Assembly (NCBI RefSeq): GCF_040719145.1
Contig: NZ_JBFDUZ010000005.1
Location: forward strand, 186,001-250,000
From: Paenibacillus sp. JQZ6Y-1
GTDB taxonomy: Bacteria > Bacillota > Bacilli > Paenibacillales > Paenibacillaceae
Reading direction: 5' to 3'
Length of the DNA stretch: 64,000 bases
Shown here: piece by piece, positions 25,784-35,226 of the stretch
How the letters are laid out: every line of letters begins with the position of its first letter
How positions within the stretch are numbered: position 1 is the stretch's first letter
Made by a program: the position numbers and the translations under genes
The notes under the pieces: generated by a model
What the model was told of the DNA's origin: nothing
The model's input: the letters and a program-made list of their open reading frames with translations, nothing else
Databases searched by the model: none

Positions 25784-26332
25784 TCATTGCTGGCTGTTCA
25801 TCCGTTGAATAACACCAAGCAAGTCTTTTAGCGAAGCCAGTTCATTTTCACGCTTCGAAAGCGAATAGCGAATTAAAAAGGCATGGCATTCCTCATACTC
25901 CGGCGTCATGTCCGGTGTAGTCCATTGGGCTGAACGTTCTCGTGTGCTCACAAGGTCTTGTTCACGCTGCTCCACTGCTTCCTGTAGCAAAAAAGCAATC
26001 CGATTCATATCCACCAGCCGCACAAAAAAGAGCGGCGCCAGCAGCGAACGTACATCCTTGGGGGCTGTAAAGCTTTTGTAAATCATATCTTTTAGAGATT
26101 CGCGTCCCTGCTCGGTGATGCCGTAAAAGCTTTTGTCAGGATAGTGTTCGGAAGATACCGTTTCAACCTTTTCGATGTAGCCTTTCTTATGTAGGGCATC
26201 GAAATTGTAGTACAGATTGCCGTCGGTAATGGTGACTGTGCCGCTCGTATTCTCGATAATGCGCTTCTTGATCTCGTAGGGATGAATGTCGTTTTCCCAT
26301 AACGATCCTAGAATATAAATTTGTAAAGACAA
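25784..26332 (-). CDS. PadR family transcriptional regulator of the efflux operon
   Basis: A 182-residue repressor: winged helix at ~1-85 (IYILGSLWENDIHPYEIKKRI, then ITDGNLYYNFDALHKKGYIEK) and a helical C-terminal dimer domain. PadR proteins of this class bind drugs directly and then release the pump operon (as LmrR does). The start is a TTG, backed by GGGGGAAGG 3-8 nt upstream and by alignment to the usual PadR N-terminus. It is the first gene of the operon, so it is autoregulated. A perfect 16-bp palindrome lies just after the promoter. Confidence 0.88.
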   Translation of the reverse strand: MSLQIYILGSLWENDIHPYEIKKRIIENTSGTVTITDGNLYYNFDALHKKGYIEKVETVSSEHYPDKSFYGITEQGRESLKDMIYKSFTAPKDVRSLLAPLFFVRLVDMNRIAFLLQEAVEQREQDLVSTRERSAQWTTPDMTPEYEECHAFLIRYSLSKRENELASLKDLLGVIQRMNSQQ

Positions 26333-26474
26333 TGCCTTCCCCCTTCTGCTGCTTGCTTCATGCCGGTTATCTGTGATGCGTTCCGGTCAGCGGTTCGATG
26401 TGTACCTATGCGTGGTAGATGCATGAATAGATGTGGTACTTATGTGGATATATGCGCTTTTGCTCTGCATAGAG

Positions 26475-26531
26475 TACTCTGTACAGAGTATGTCTGCTGA
26501 TTAATATACAGAATTTTGTTTAGAGTGTCAA
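26475..26531 (-). promoter_or_regulatory. padR operon promoter with palindromic operator
   Basis: On the minus strand TTGACA (26526-26531), exactly 17 nt, TATATT (26503-26508). The perfect palindrome TACTCTGTACAGAGTA (26475-26490) lies ~5-20 nt after the expected transcription start, where a bound repressor blocks. A further CTCT-N4-AGAG dyad overlaps it at 26463-26474. Confidence 0.75.
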
Positions 26532-26567
26532 TATATTAGGTAACCTATTATTTTTGAAAATATTTGC

Positions 26568-26587
26568 TTGAGAACGATCATCTCTTA
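26568..26587. promoter_or_regulatory. Copy of the TTGAGAACGATCAT operator motif
   Basis: TTGAGAACGATCATCTCTTA resembles the TetR-type operators at 42527 and 43307 (one base shorter in the right arm). It sits just upstream of a plausible promoter for the immunity-like gene (TTGAAT 26594-26599, 18 nt, TATGTT 26618-26623). Confidence 0.4.
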
Positions 26588-26670
26588 CTTCTTTTGAATT
26601 CATTTTGGTAGGTGTGGTATGTTGGATCATGTGAAGGAGCCATCCAATCTGATAGGAGGGAATATCATCC

Positions 26671-27255
26671 ATGAACTATTACGTTTTGGAGTATCAATAT
26701 CCACGCAAAGGATTTATTTCCGGGGGGGCTACATTTACACCTGCAGTAGAATATTATGATCCGATTCAAACGGACCTACCACCCTATACAACTGCTGAAG
26801 TAATACTGGATTCGCGTTTACGCAAAATGGATGTCGATTTCTTTTATACTGGTACACGGGCTACTGTAGTATCGGATGCCTTCAAGCAATTACTAGAGCA
26901 GTATCCCACACCGACGCAATTCGTACCGGCGAAGGTTTATTATCATAATCACGCGCTGGTCTCTACTACATATTGGATTGCTCATCGTATACAGCCGCTG
27001 GATTGTGTTGATTATGAAGCCTCTCAGTATGCCGGAAAGCAATTGGTGCTGCGTTCGATCCAGCAGCCTCCACGCCGAATTGCTAAAGGGTTCGAACACA
27101 TCGTATTGGATGAACAGAAGATCGGAACAAACGAATGGTTCACACTGGATTATACATACATCTCCAATCCGATCATCTCGGAAACGTTAGCTCAGGAAAT
27201 CAAGGCACGCAAATTACACGTTCACACTACCCCCATTGGTGATTTTAAACCGTAG
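26671..27255 (+). CDS. Immunity-protein-like protein (Imm11/Imm43-like), orphan
   Basis: A 194-residue protein without signal peptide or membrane segment. The opening MNYYVLEYQYP, the middle block VDFFYTG ... VVSDAFKQLLEQY and the later PLDCVDYEASQY recall the Imm11/Imm43 (DUF1629-like) immunity proteins, which protect bacteria from polymorphic contact toxins. This is a pattern-level resemblance, not a firm assignment. No toxin gene is adjacent, so if correct it is an orphan immunity gene guarding against neighbours' toxins. AGGAGGG is ~9 nt upstream. Confidence 0.5.
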   Translation: MNYYVLEYQYPRKGFISGGATFTPAVEYYDPIQTDLPPYTTAEVILDSRLRKMDVDFFYTGTRATVVSDAFKQLLEQYPTPTQFVPAKVYYHNHALVSTTYWIAHRIQPLDCVDYEASQYAGKQLVLRSIQQPPRRIAKGFEHIVLDEQKIGTNEWFTLDYTYISNPIISETLAQEIKARKLHVHTTPIGDFKP

Positions 27256-27336
27256 TTATCAGAACATAGATAAGCCCTAGTCCATCGTTTCATTCCATAG
27301 ACTGGGGAATTACTGATATATGGATTGCATTTTTCC

Positions 27337-27392
27337 AAAAAAAAACAAATAGCCTGCGTTCGTATACATATTGAACGCAGGCTATTTGCTTT
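27337..27392. terminator. Bidirectional terminator between immunity-like gene and gntR
   Basis: A perfect 16-bp stem (CAAATAGCCTGCGTTC / GAACGCAGGCTATTTG) with an 11-nt loop; A-rich on the left and T-rich on the right, so it works in both directions between the convergent genes. Confidence 0.9.
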
Positions 27393-27475
27393 TAGATTGT
27401 ATTACAGGTGTTTTGGACAGAAATCGCTTGCATAGCGCGCTTCTTTCTTCGCTATATTGGATGTTCACTACACGC

Positions 27476-28186
27476 CTACATCCGATGCCCATTCGCCTGA
27501 ATAAAGAATTGAGACTGTACATAGTTGTACGTGATTTTGGAAAAGTCGAACGGTTGACCATTGGACAGATGGAAAATCGTCTCCACCTGTAGCTTCGGCT
27601 CACCCGGCTGCAATCGCAGATGCGCCGCCTCCTCCGCATTTAGCTTGTCGACATGCAAATACGAATCCGAGAATCCGATCTTCAGCCCCAAGCCGTCCCG
27701 AATATAATCAAAGATCGAATCGGAGACGATCTCATTGTTCAGATACGTGACAATGGCTTTGTTGTAATACGATTCCTCTACGCATAGCGTCTGCTCGTAG
27801 ATATAGCGAACCCGCTTCACATGATACACATCCTGATCCGGCTCAATATTCAGATTGGACGCCACCTCGCGATTGGGCTTGATCACTTCTAGTAACAGTA
27901 CATTCGATGTCACCGGAAACTCATCCAGATCGCGGGTAAAGCCTTGATTTTTCAGCAAGCTGATATATCCTTTGCGCCCGTGACGGCGGACGAAGATACC
28001 GCTACCACGCACCTGAAAGATCACGCCTTTCTCTTCCAGCAGCTCTAGCGATTTGATGATGGTGCTTTTGCTCACACCGAATTGGAGCATCAGCTCGTCC
28101 AGCACGGGCAATTTATCTCCCTGCTGCAAGGCATGCTCTTGAATGTATTTTTCGATTTCTGCGGCAATGTGTTGGTATTTTAACAT
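27476..28186 (-). CDS. GntR/HutC family regulator of the beta-glucoside genes
   Basis: The 236-residue protein has a winged helix at ~1-68 (GDKLPVLDELMLQFGVSKSTIIKSLELLEEKG) and a UTRA sugar-sensing domain at ~80-235 (VYHVKRVRYIYEQTLCVEESYYN). It should bind a phosphorylated glucoside and release the divergent PTS gene. The second ATG (28186) is preferred, because AAAGAGGA is 6 nt upstream of it but directly touches the first ATG. An inverted repeat in the divergent promoter is the likely operator. Confidence 0.88.
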   Translation of the reverse strand: MLKYQHIAAEIEKYIQEHALQQGDKLPVLDELMLQFGVSKSTIIKSLELLEEKGVIFQVRGSGIFVRRHGRKGYISLLKNQGFTRDLDEFPVTSNVLLLEVIKPNREVASNLNIEPDQDVYHVKRVRYIYEQTLCVEESYYNKAIVTYLNNEIVSDSIFDYIRDGLGLKIGFSDSYLHVDKLNAEEAAHLRLQPGEPKLQVETIFHLSNGQPFDFSKITYNYVQSQFFIQANGHRM

Positions 28187-28350
28187 AGGCATTCCTCTTT
28201 AATTGGATTGGTATTGGGCATGTAAATATTTCCACGCTCCATCGCACCGATAAGCGGCGCCGATGATTCGTAGGCTGTACCGAAATTGTATCATATTCAT
28301 TTCAAAACCACATGATTAAATCGTATATTCAAAATATAATTATTTGGTTA

Positions 28351-28392
28351 TTGATAAATTATACCGTTATAATTATAATGTAAGCGTATAAC
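28351..28392 (+). promoter_or_regulatory. Promoter and operator of the beta-glucoside PTS operon
   Basis: TTGATA (28351-28356), 17-nt spacer, TATAAT (28374-28379). The spacer is filled exactly by the dyad ATTATA-CCGT-TATAAT (28358-28373), so repressor and polymerase would exclude each other. TGTAAGCGTATAAC (28379-28392) resembles a cre, with the last two bases swapped. Confidence 0.65.
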
Positions 28393-28412
28393 AAATAAAA
28401 GGAGTGGATTCC

Positions 28413-30443
28413 ATGTCGGGAAAAGTGAGAGATTATCCAAAGCTGGCACAGGACATCCTGACCGCAGTCGGCGGTGAGCAAAACATCGCTGGAGCGACGC
28501 GCTGCGCAACTCGGTTGCGTCTGGTGTTGAAGGATTCGAATACACAGGCAAAAGAAACCGTGTCCGCAATGCCGGGTGTCATCACCGTGGTGGAAAATGG
28601 CGGACAGTTCCAAATCGTCATCGGTCAGCATGTCGGCGAAGTGTATGACGAATTCGCCAAGCTAGTCAATATCGACCAGTCTGCTGAAGGTAACGAGCAT
28701 AAAGGTACGATTGTAAACCGTATTATTGCTACGATGTCAGCAGTATTTGCTCCTTTTGTCTATATTCTGGCAGCAGCCGGTATTATGCAGGGTCTGCTGA
28801 TTATCATCAATCTATTGTTTCCTGGCGCGGATCAGAACAGTACATATCAGGTGATCAGCTTCATCTCCTGGTCGCCGTTCACCTTCCTGCCGATCTTTAT
28901 CGCCATTACGGCATCCAAGCATTTTAAAACCAATATGTTTATCGCGGTCGCCTGTTGTGCGGCACTTGTTAGCCCTTCATGGGCAGAGATGGCAGCGCAG
29001 ATTGCCGACGGCGGTCGCTTGAATTTTGCTGGTATTGCACTGACAGAGACTACGTATACCTCTACTGTGCTGCCACCGCTGTTCCTTGTATGGATTCTGT
29101 CCTATCTGGAAAAATTCCTAAACAAACGTATACATGAAGTGATTCGTCCACTATTTGTACCGCTGCTCTGTATGCTGATCATGGTTCCTTTAACCATCGT
29201 ACTGATCGGTCCGGTAACCACAATGGGTGCTAACGGCATTGCAAACGGATACAACTTCCTTGCTGAGCACGCACCTGCTCTTGCCGGTGCGATTGTCGGC
29301 GGATTCTGGCAGGTCATCGTGATCTTTGGCGTACACTGGGGTGTCACACCGATGGTACTCGCCAACTTTGAACAATATGGACGCGATTCGTTCCAAGCGT
29401 ACCAAACGATTGCTGTCGTCGCACAGATCGGTGCTGTACTGGGTGTTATTTTGAAAACACGCAACAGCGAAACACGCAAAATCGGTGTATCCGCTGGTGT
29501 CACTGGATTGTTCGGCATTACCGAGCCAGCGATCTACGGGATTACGCTTCGCTTCAAAAAGCCGATGATCTTCGGCTGTATCTCTGGTGCAGTTGGTGCA
29601 ATTGTAGCGAGCTTCTTTAACCCGTATTACTTCGCTTATGCAGGTCTGCCGGGTCCACTCACCATTGTAAACGGCATCAACGCCGACTATCCGACTTCTA
29701 TCTGGGGTCTGCTCATCGGTGCTGCCATTGCCATCGTTCTGCCGGTTATTCTAATTCAGCTATTCGGCTATGGCGTAGACGAAGCCAAATCATCGGACGG
29801 CGATCCACAGCTGGCAAGTGAACAAGGTAAAACTGGTACAGCGCAGCAAACGCCTGCACCAGCGGTGATCGGTACACTGAATGATGCAGCGGTATCATCT
29901 GCATCGCAGAATCCTACTGGCGTAGCAGCAACGACCATCCATACTGCTCAATCAGCAGATGCACAGCCATCCACTGCTACACTGGCGCAAGAAGAAAGTA
30001 TTAGCGCTCCGTTAGCTGGCAAAATCCTGCCATTGTCCGATGTACCAGACGAAGCATTCAGCTCTGGCGCGATGGGACAAGGTATTGCGATTCAGCCGGA
30101 TGACAACAAGCTGTACGCACCATTTGACGGTACCGTGGCAACCATTGCACCAACCCTTCATGCCATCGGGCTGCAATCGGATAGCGGTGTAGAGCTGTTC
30201 ATCCACATCGGATTGGATACGGTCAAACTGAAAGGCGCTCCATTCACTCTGCATGTACAAGATGGCGACCGCATTCGCAAAGGCGATCTGCTACTCACCT
30301 TTGACCGCGAGCAGATTGAAAACGAAGGGCTGCCGATCATCACACCCGTACTGGTCACCAATGGATATGAGTACAAAGACATCGTAGTCGGCAATCTGGA
30401 TATCGCTACAAGAGACGCTGACATTTTGACCGTCATTCGTTGA
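28413..30443 (+). CDS. bglP: PTS beta-glucoside transporter subunit IIBCA
   Basis: A 676-residue fused permease. The IIB domain is at ~1-90 with the phosphorylated Cys31 (GATRCATRLRL). IIC is at ~105-460 with ~10 membrane segments (VHWGVTPMVLANF, GITEPAIYGI). A Pro/Ala/Thr-rich linker covers ~470-540, and IIA at ~540-676 has the phosphorylated His598 (LFIHIGLDT). It imports aryl-beta-glucosides or cellobiose-like sugars and phosphorylates them. ATG 28413 has AAAGGAG 8 nt upstream. The 6-phospho-beta-glucosidase follows after 76 nt. No LicT-type antiterminator or RAT hairpin was seen; GntR control replaces it. Confidence 0.93.
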   Translation: MSGKVRDYPKLAQDILTAVGGEQNIAGATRCATRLRLVLKDSNTQAKETVSAMPGVITVVENGGQFQIVIGQHVGEVYDEFAKLVNIDQSAEGNEHKGTIVNRIIATMSAVFAPFVYILAAAGIMQGLLIIINLLFPGADQNSTYQVISFISWSPFTFLPIFIAITASKHFKTNMFIAVACCAALVSPSWAEMAAQIADGGRLNFAGIALTETTYTSTVLPPLFLVWILSYLEKFLNKRIHEVIRPLFVPLLCMLIMVPLTIVLIGPVTTMGANGIANGYNFLAEHAPALAGAIVGGFWQVIVIFGVHWGVTPMVLANFEQYGRDSFQAYQTIAVVAQIGAVLGVILKTRNSETRKIGVSAGVTGLFGITEPAIYGITLRFKKPMIFGCISGAVGAIVASFFNPYYFAYAGLPGPLTIVNGINADYPTSIWGLLIGAAIAIVLPVILIQLFGYGVDEAKSSDGDPQLASEQGKTGTAQQTPAPAVIGTLNDAAVSSASQNPTGVAATTIHTAQSADAQPSTATLAQEESISAPLAGKILPLSDVPDEAFSSGAMGQGIAIQPDDNKLYAPFDGTVATIAPTLHAIGLQSDSGVELFIHIGLDTVKLKGAPFTLHVQDGDRIRKGDLLLTFDREQIENEGLPIITPVLVTNGYEYKDIVVGNLDIATRDADILTVIR

Positions 30444-30507
30444 TCCCTATCGGATGACAGAAGCACACTATTACTAAAAAACAGACAAATAACATATTGG
30501 ACTATAG

Positions 30508-31965
<1,458 letters not shown>

Positions 31966-31968
31966 TAA

Positions 31969-32022
31969 TTAATATAAAACTAGTCGATTAGTAAGCAAAA
32001 TTTTCGGCTAGTTTTATATTAA
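31969..32022. terminator. A+T-rich hairpin between the glucosidase gene and the TIR gene
   Basis: Perfect 15-bp arms (TTAATATAAAACTAG / CTAGTTTTATATTAA) with a 24-nt loop. It is placed to end both convergent transcripts but is poor in G+C. Confidence 0.55.
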
Positions 32023-32031
32023 AATCTAATT

Positions 32032-32832
32032 TTATATTTTCCTCCAAATTGGAGTACCTACTTTAATAGGTAAAGATTTTATGATCTCTTGAAAAGCTTC
32101 TAATTCTGAATCAGGTGATTTCCATACAAAATCTTGGAGCAGTTCTGGAACATTACCCTTATTACCATTTTGATCTTTAAATTGGAGTGTTATAATTGAG
32201 AAGTTTTGCTTTTTAACATGCTTTTGTTTTATTGCATAATCCACTTCAGTTTCTAGATAATCTTCATCTTTGAACTCAGGTGTAATGAAAAAAATAACAG
32301 CACAAGAATCTTTAAACCCTTTAAGAATTGATCTATACAGTTTAACTCCTGCCTCCATGTCTTCTTCATCAATCCAAGGATCGAATCCCATTTCTTTCAA
32401 AAGTTTGTAAAATTTTCTGACCAAGTCTTTATTAGCGCCCTTATGGCTCAAAAAAATTTTCTGTGGATACAGGTTAATAATCTCTTCATAAGTTACCGAA
32501 AAATTGATAATGCTCATTTCACTTTGAAGCGCACTATCATGTTCTAGTTTCACTTCTATTTTTCCTTTCAACCAATCTGGAGAGTCTAAAAATAGAGATG
32601 GATAAGATTGAGTAAGTGCGTCTAAGTCTACAAAGTAGTCCTTATTCTCCTGCAATAACCAAGAAGTACTTTTAGCAAAATTATTAATTATATATTTCAT
32701 TTCACTATCATGTACATTTATCTCGAAAAAAAAGTCTATCGATATCCCATCATATAGATGATCTTTTAAGTGCGGAGAAAACTTCATATGATATTGTTGG
32801 TCATTGGTTACCGTGATTGAAATTTTTCTCAT
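32032..32832 (-). CDS. TIR-domain protein, probable NAD-consuming effector of a defence module
   Basis: The 266-residue protein has an unrecognised N-terminal part (~1-122) and a TIR domain at ~124-255. TIR landmarks are KIFLSHKGANKD (beta-A/box 1, 125-136), DPWIDEEDMEAG (BB loop, 151-162), CAVIFFITPEF (beta-D, 177-187) and YLETEVDYAI (192-201), where Glu196 occupies the catalytic glutamate place of NAD-cleaving TIRs. Bacterial TIR proteins usually destroy NAD or make signal nucleotides when phage is sensed. AAGGAGA is 9 nt before the ATG and lies inside the upstream gene, which overlaps by 32 nt, so translation is coupled. The three genes are far richer in A+T than the flanks, a sign of horizontal transfer. 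I cannot place it in Thoeris, CBASS or pAgo systems, because their partner genes are absent. Confidence 0.85.
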   Translation of the reverse strand: MRKISITVTNDQQYHMKFSPHLKDHLYDGISIDFFFEINVHDSEMKYIINNFAKSTSWLLQENKDYFVDLDALTQSYPSLFLDSPDWLKGKIEVKLEHDSALQSEMSIINFSVTYEEIINLYPQKIFLSHKGANKDLVRKFYKLLKEMGFDPWIDEEDMEAGVKLYRSILKGFKDSCAVIFFITPEFKDEDYLETEVDYAIKQKHVKKQNFSIITLQFKDQNGNKGNVPELLQDFVWKSPDSELEAFQEIIKSLPIKVGTPIWRKI

Positions 32833-33448
32833 TTTTCTTTATCTCCTTCTTTCTATATCTCTCATAAAGAATATTAAACGCCTTAGCTAAATCCAAAAAT
32901 TCTTCTTTACTTATATCTTTACTAAATTGCAATAAATTGTTTTTCCTAAAAGTCAAAACGTAATTATTTATATCTGGTTGTAGTTTTATATATTCAAAGG
33001 ATATGTCTGGCATTTTCAAAGCATTTTTAAATTCAAATGTAAAATTAAGTCCTTCTCCATAAATAAGTTTTTGATCGAAAACTTCAAAATCTTCATCTCC
33101 AGAAATATACATTTCAATTAAATTATCACTAAATTTACTATCAAAGAAAAACTTTATTAGTTTCTTATCAACAATATTTATAGGTTCTAAAATGCCTTTA
33201 AGTTTTCTAGGTAGATTGTAGCTTAAATGTAGCCCTTCATTTGGAACAATCCATAATAAAGAATTAAACAAAAAAAAATTCGTGTCTTTGATTGAGATAA
33301 TTTGAGGTTGATTTACCAAATTACATGTATGCAAATCAAAAGAAGAAATTAAAGGATTCTCAAATTCCAATAAATCTGTTATAAATTCCAAAAGTTTAGA
33401 TTTATTCAATTTATTTTCTTCAATGTAAAATACTAGTGATCCATACAT
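32801..33448 (-). CDS. Unrecognised 215-residue protein, middle gene of the TIR module
   Basis: No family is recognised. The protein is soluble, rich in Asn, Ile, Lys and Phe, with no signal peptide, membrane segment or obvious catalytic motif. The C-terminus is a basic helix (LYERYRKKEIKKNEKN). Its 3' end overlaps the TIR gene by 32 nt in another frame, and its start is 20 nt after the upstream gene's stop, so the three are one transcript. The ribosome site (GTGGGA) is weak, which with the coupling suggests fixed stoichiometry. It may be an adaptor, inhibitor or sensor for the TIR protein (inference from arrangement only). Confidence 0.75.
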   Translation of the reverse strand: MYGSLVFYIEENKLNKSKLLEFITDLLEFENPLISSFDLHTCNLVNQPQIISIKDTNFFLFNSLLWIVPNEGLHLSYNLPRKLKGILEPINIVDKKLIKFFFDSKFSDNLIEMYISGDEDFEVFDQKLIYGEGLNFTFEFKNALKMPDISFEYIKLQPDINNYVLTFRKNNLLQFSKDISKEEFLDLAKAFNILYERYRKKEIKKNEKNFNHGNQ

Positions 33449-33468
33449 TGTATTTTCCCACTTTACTT

Positions 33469-34743
33469 TTAAATACCTAACATTTCTTTCAATTTAGACT
33501 CATTTTTAAGATCACTATCTTTTAAATGTGTTATAAACATATTTTTCAAATCATTATAAGCATCCTTCACAACTTGTGTAATCAAATAATCACTATTATC
33601 AATATAAATTCTTATGCCCTTAATTTTACTTTTATCATTAATTATACCTGCAGTAATAATATGTTTTCTGGGATGATTTAATTCATTGAAAGTGGTATGT
33701 TCGATTTTAAATTCAATTTCTAAAATCATTCGATTATTTAGAATGTGCTGTTTTATTTCTTCTTTTTTGAAAAGATCACCTATATCACATCCATAAGCCT
33801 GACTACCAATTCTATGATGTAAGTCTGATTTATTTGTTGTATCTTCATGGTCAAACTTAATATCAATACACTCGAAATTACTAAATGTATTAGAATTCTC
33901 TATTTCAAGAAATAAATCTAGCAGCTTGATTGTATTCCGATTGATATTAGTATAATCAGTGGCTGTTCTACCGTCTTCACTAATTACAAAATTAAGGCTC
34001 TGACTCATTTTAGGAAATAAAAGTTTGATTCCAACATGTTTATCCTCAGTCATATAATTTAAAAAGCTGGCTACTAGAGGCCGAATCGCATTAAATTTAA
34101 CAGAATTAGAAGTTTGAAAATATATTACTTGTTCTAAAAAATAAATTTCTACTACTACTTTTTGAATATCATAATAGGATTTGCTAAACATACTTTGATT
34201 ATCATAAATCAATCTTTCATTTTTTTTGATAAAGACGAATTGACAACGTTCTGATGAAAAATATCGCAGTTCTACGTCTACTTGATAATTATTTTCTAAA
34301 GGCTTATCGTTTTGCTGTATACCTTCCTTCCATCTTTCAATATATGATAAAATTTTATTCTCAGAAATTTTTCCAAAATCATGAATGAAAGTCAAAAAGA
34401 AACCATCAGTTGATTGCAAATTTGGATCAAATGCCGCTTCCCTAAAATCTTGAAATGCACTCATAGAAATTTGACCCTCTTCGAATATTTTCACTAAAAA
34501 GCTCAAAAGTTCTCCAACTCTGTCAAAATCGGTTGGAATATTAATTTTATGTCTATTAATTATAACCATTAATTCTCTTTTTCTTTTTTTCAACAAATAA
34601 AGGGAGTGTCTAAAAGTAGTTATCTCAGTTGCATTCGGTAATTTTAATTGAATTACATTATCTTTTTCAATAGAATCATCTTCTACACTATATTGTGACT
34701 CATGGTTATTCATTAATTGATTGAGATTCCCCTTGGATTCCAT
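33469..34743 (-). CDS. Unrecognised 424-residue protein, first gene of the TIR module
   Basis: No known domain is recognised. Residues ~35-75 hold a basic helical stretch (RHSLYLLKKRKRELMVIINRHK). The middle (~150-270) alternates short beta-like hydrophobic strands (VDVELRYFSSERCQFVFIKK, VVVEIYFLEQVIYFQ), and the end is helical and charged. There is no signal peptide or membrane segment. GAGGAGA is 8 nt before the ATG, the best ribosome site of the module, as expected for the first gene. By size and position it is the best candidate for the phage sensor. A+T content is as high as in its two neighbours. Confidence 0.75.
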   Translation of the reverse strand: MESKGNLNQLMNNHESQYSVEDDSIEKDNVIQLKLPNATEITTFRHSLYLLKKRKRELMVIINRHKINIPTDFDRVGELLSFLVKIFEEGQISMSAFQDFREAAFDPNLQSTDGFFLTFIHDFGKISENKILSYIERWKEGIQQNDKPLENNYQVDVELRYFSSERCQFVFIKKNERLIYDNQSMFSKSYYDIQKVVVEIYFLEQVIYFQTSNSVKFNAIRPLVASFLNYMTEDKHVGIKLLFPKMSQSLNFVISEDGRTATDYTNINRNTIKLLDLFLEIENSNTFSNFECIDIKFDHEDTTNKSDLHHRIGSQAYGCDIGDLFKKEEIKQHILNNRMILEIEFKIEHTTFNELNHPRKHIITAGIINDKSKIKGIRIYIDNSDYLITQVVKDAYNDLKNMFITHLKDSDLKNESKLKEMLGI

Positions 34744-34893
34744 AATTCGTTTCTCCTCTACAAGTTATAACCTTATCCTTTCATAATTATATACATTCTT
34801 CCTAATAATTCCTATGTATTTGTAGAGAAGTTTACATCTTAATTATATCAAAAGAAATAAATAAGAACAAGTGTTCTCTATTAATCCTCCATT

Positions 34894-34933
34894 ATCTTAT
34901 TTAATAATTTAATTTTTGATTATTAAATAAGAT
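34894..34933 (-). terminator. A+T-rich terminator after the 34936 remnant
   Basis: Perfect 15-bp arms (ATCTTATTTAATAAT / ATTATTAAATAAGAT) around TTAATTTTTG, beginning 2 nt after the stop of the upstream open frame. Such placement suggests that this frame was the end of a real gene. Confidence 0.6.
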
Positions 34934-34935
34934 GT

Positions 34936-35181
34936 TCAAATTAAATTTTTCATATTTGCCTCATATTGCCCCTCTAAGCCATACTTCTGTGTGATGACGT
35001 GCTCCATACCCATCTCTAATGCATTCCTCACTCCTTTTATCAAGTCGAAATATGCCCCACTGCTCAGTTTCGTTACGCTCTTATAGTCACGGAATATCGT
35101 CTCAATCTGGCTTTCCGGCAGATTGTCTATCGCATTACCACCCTGCATCTGCACTAAATCAACCTTGTTAAACGCATTCAA
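34936..35181 (-). pseudogene. Remnant or small unknown gene next to the TIR module
   Basis: An open frame of ~80 codons ending at a terminator. The part from an internal ATG (MQGGNAIDNLPESQIETIFR...) could be a 70-residue protein, with AAGGTT as a weak ribosome site. An in-frame stop lies ~30 nt upstream of the frame's TTG. The protein text is plausible (mixed charged and hydrophobic helices) but matches nothing I know, so I read it as the 3' end of a decayed gene. Confidence 0.4.
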
Positions 35182-35226
35182 ATGTTTTGAATTTTTCAGT
35201 TACAGCAAATTTAGCTATTCCGCAAT

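Noticed and set aside
28186-28413. LicT/BglG antiterminator (RAT) element before the PTS gene
   Set aside because: No RAT hairpin overlapping a terminator is present; a GntR regulator and operator explain control.
32032-34743. Thoeris, CBASS or short-Argonaute system
   Set aside because: TIR is present, but no SIR2/SLOG ThsA-like, cyclase, SAVED or Argonaute/MID-PIWI partner can be recognised next to it.
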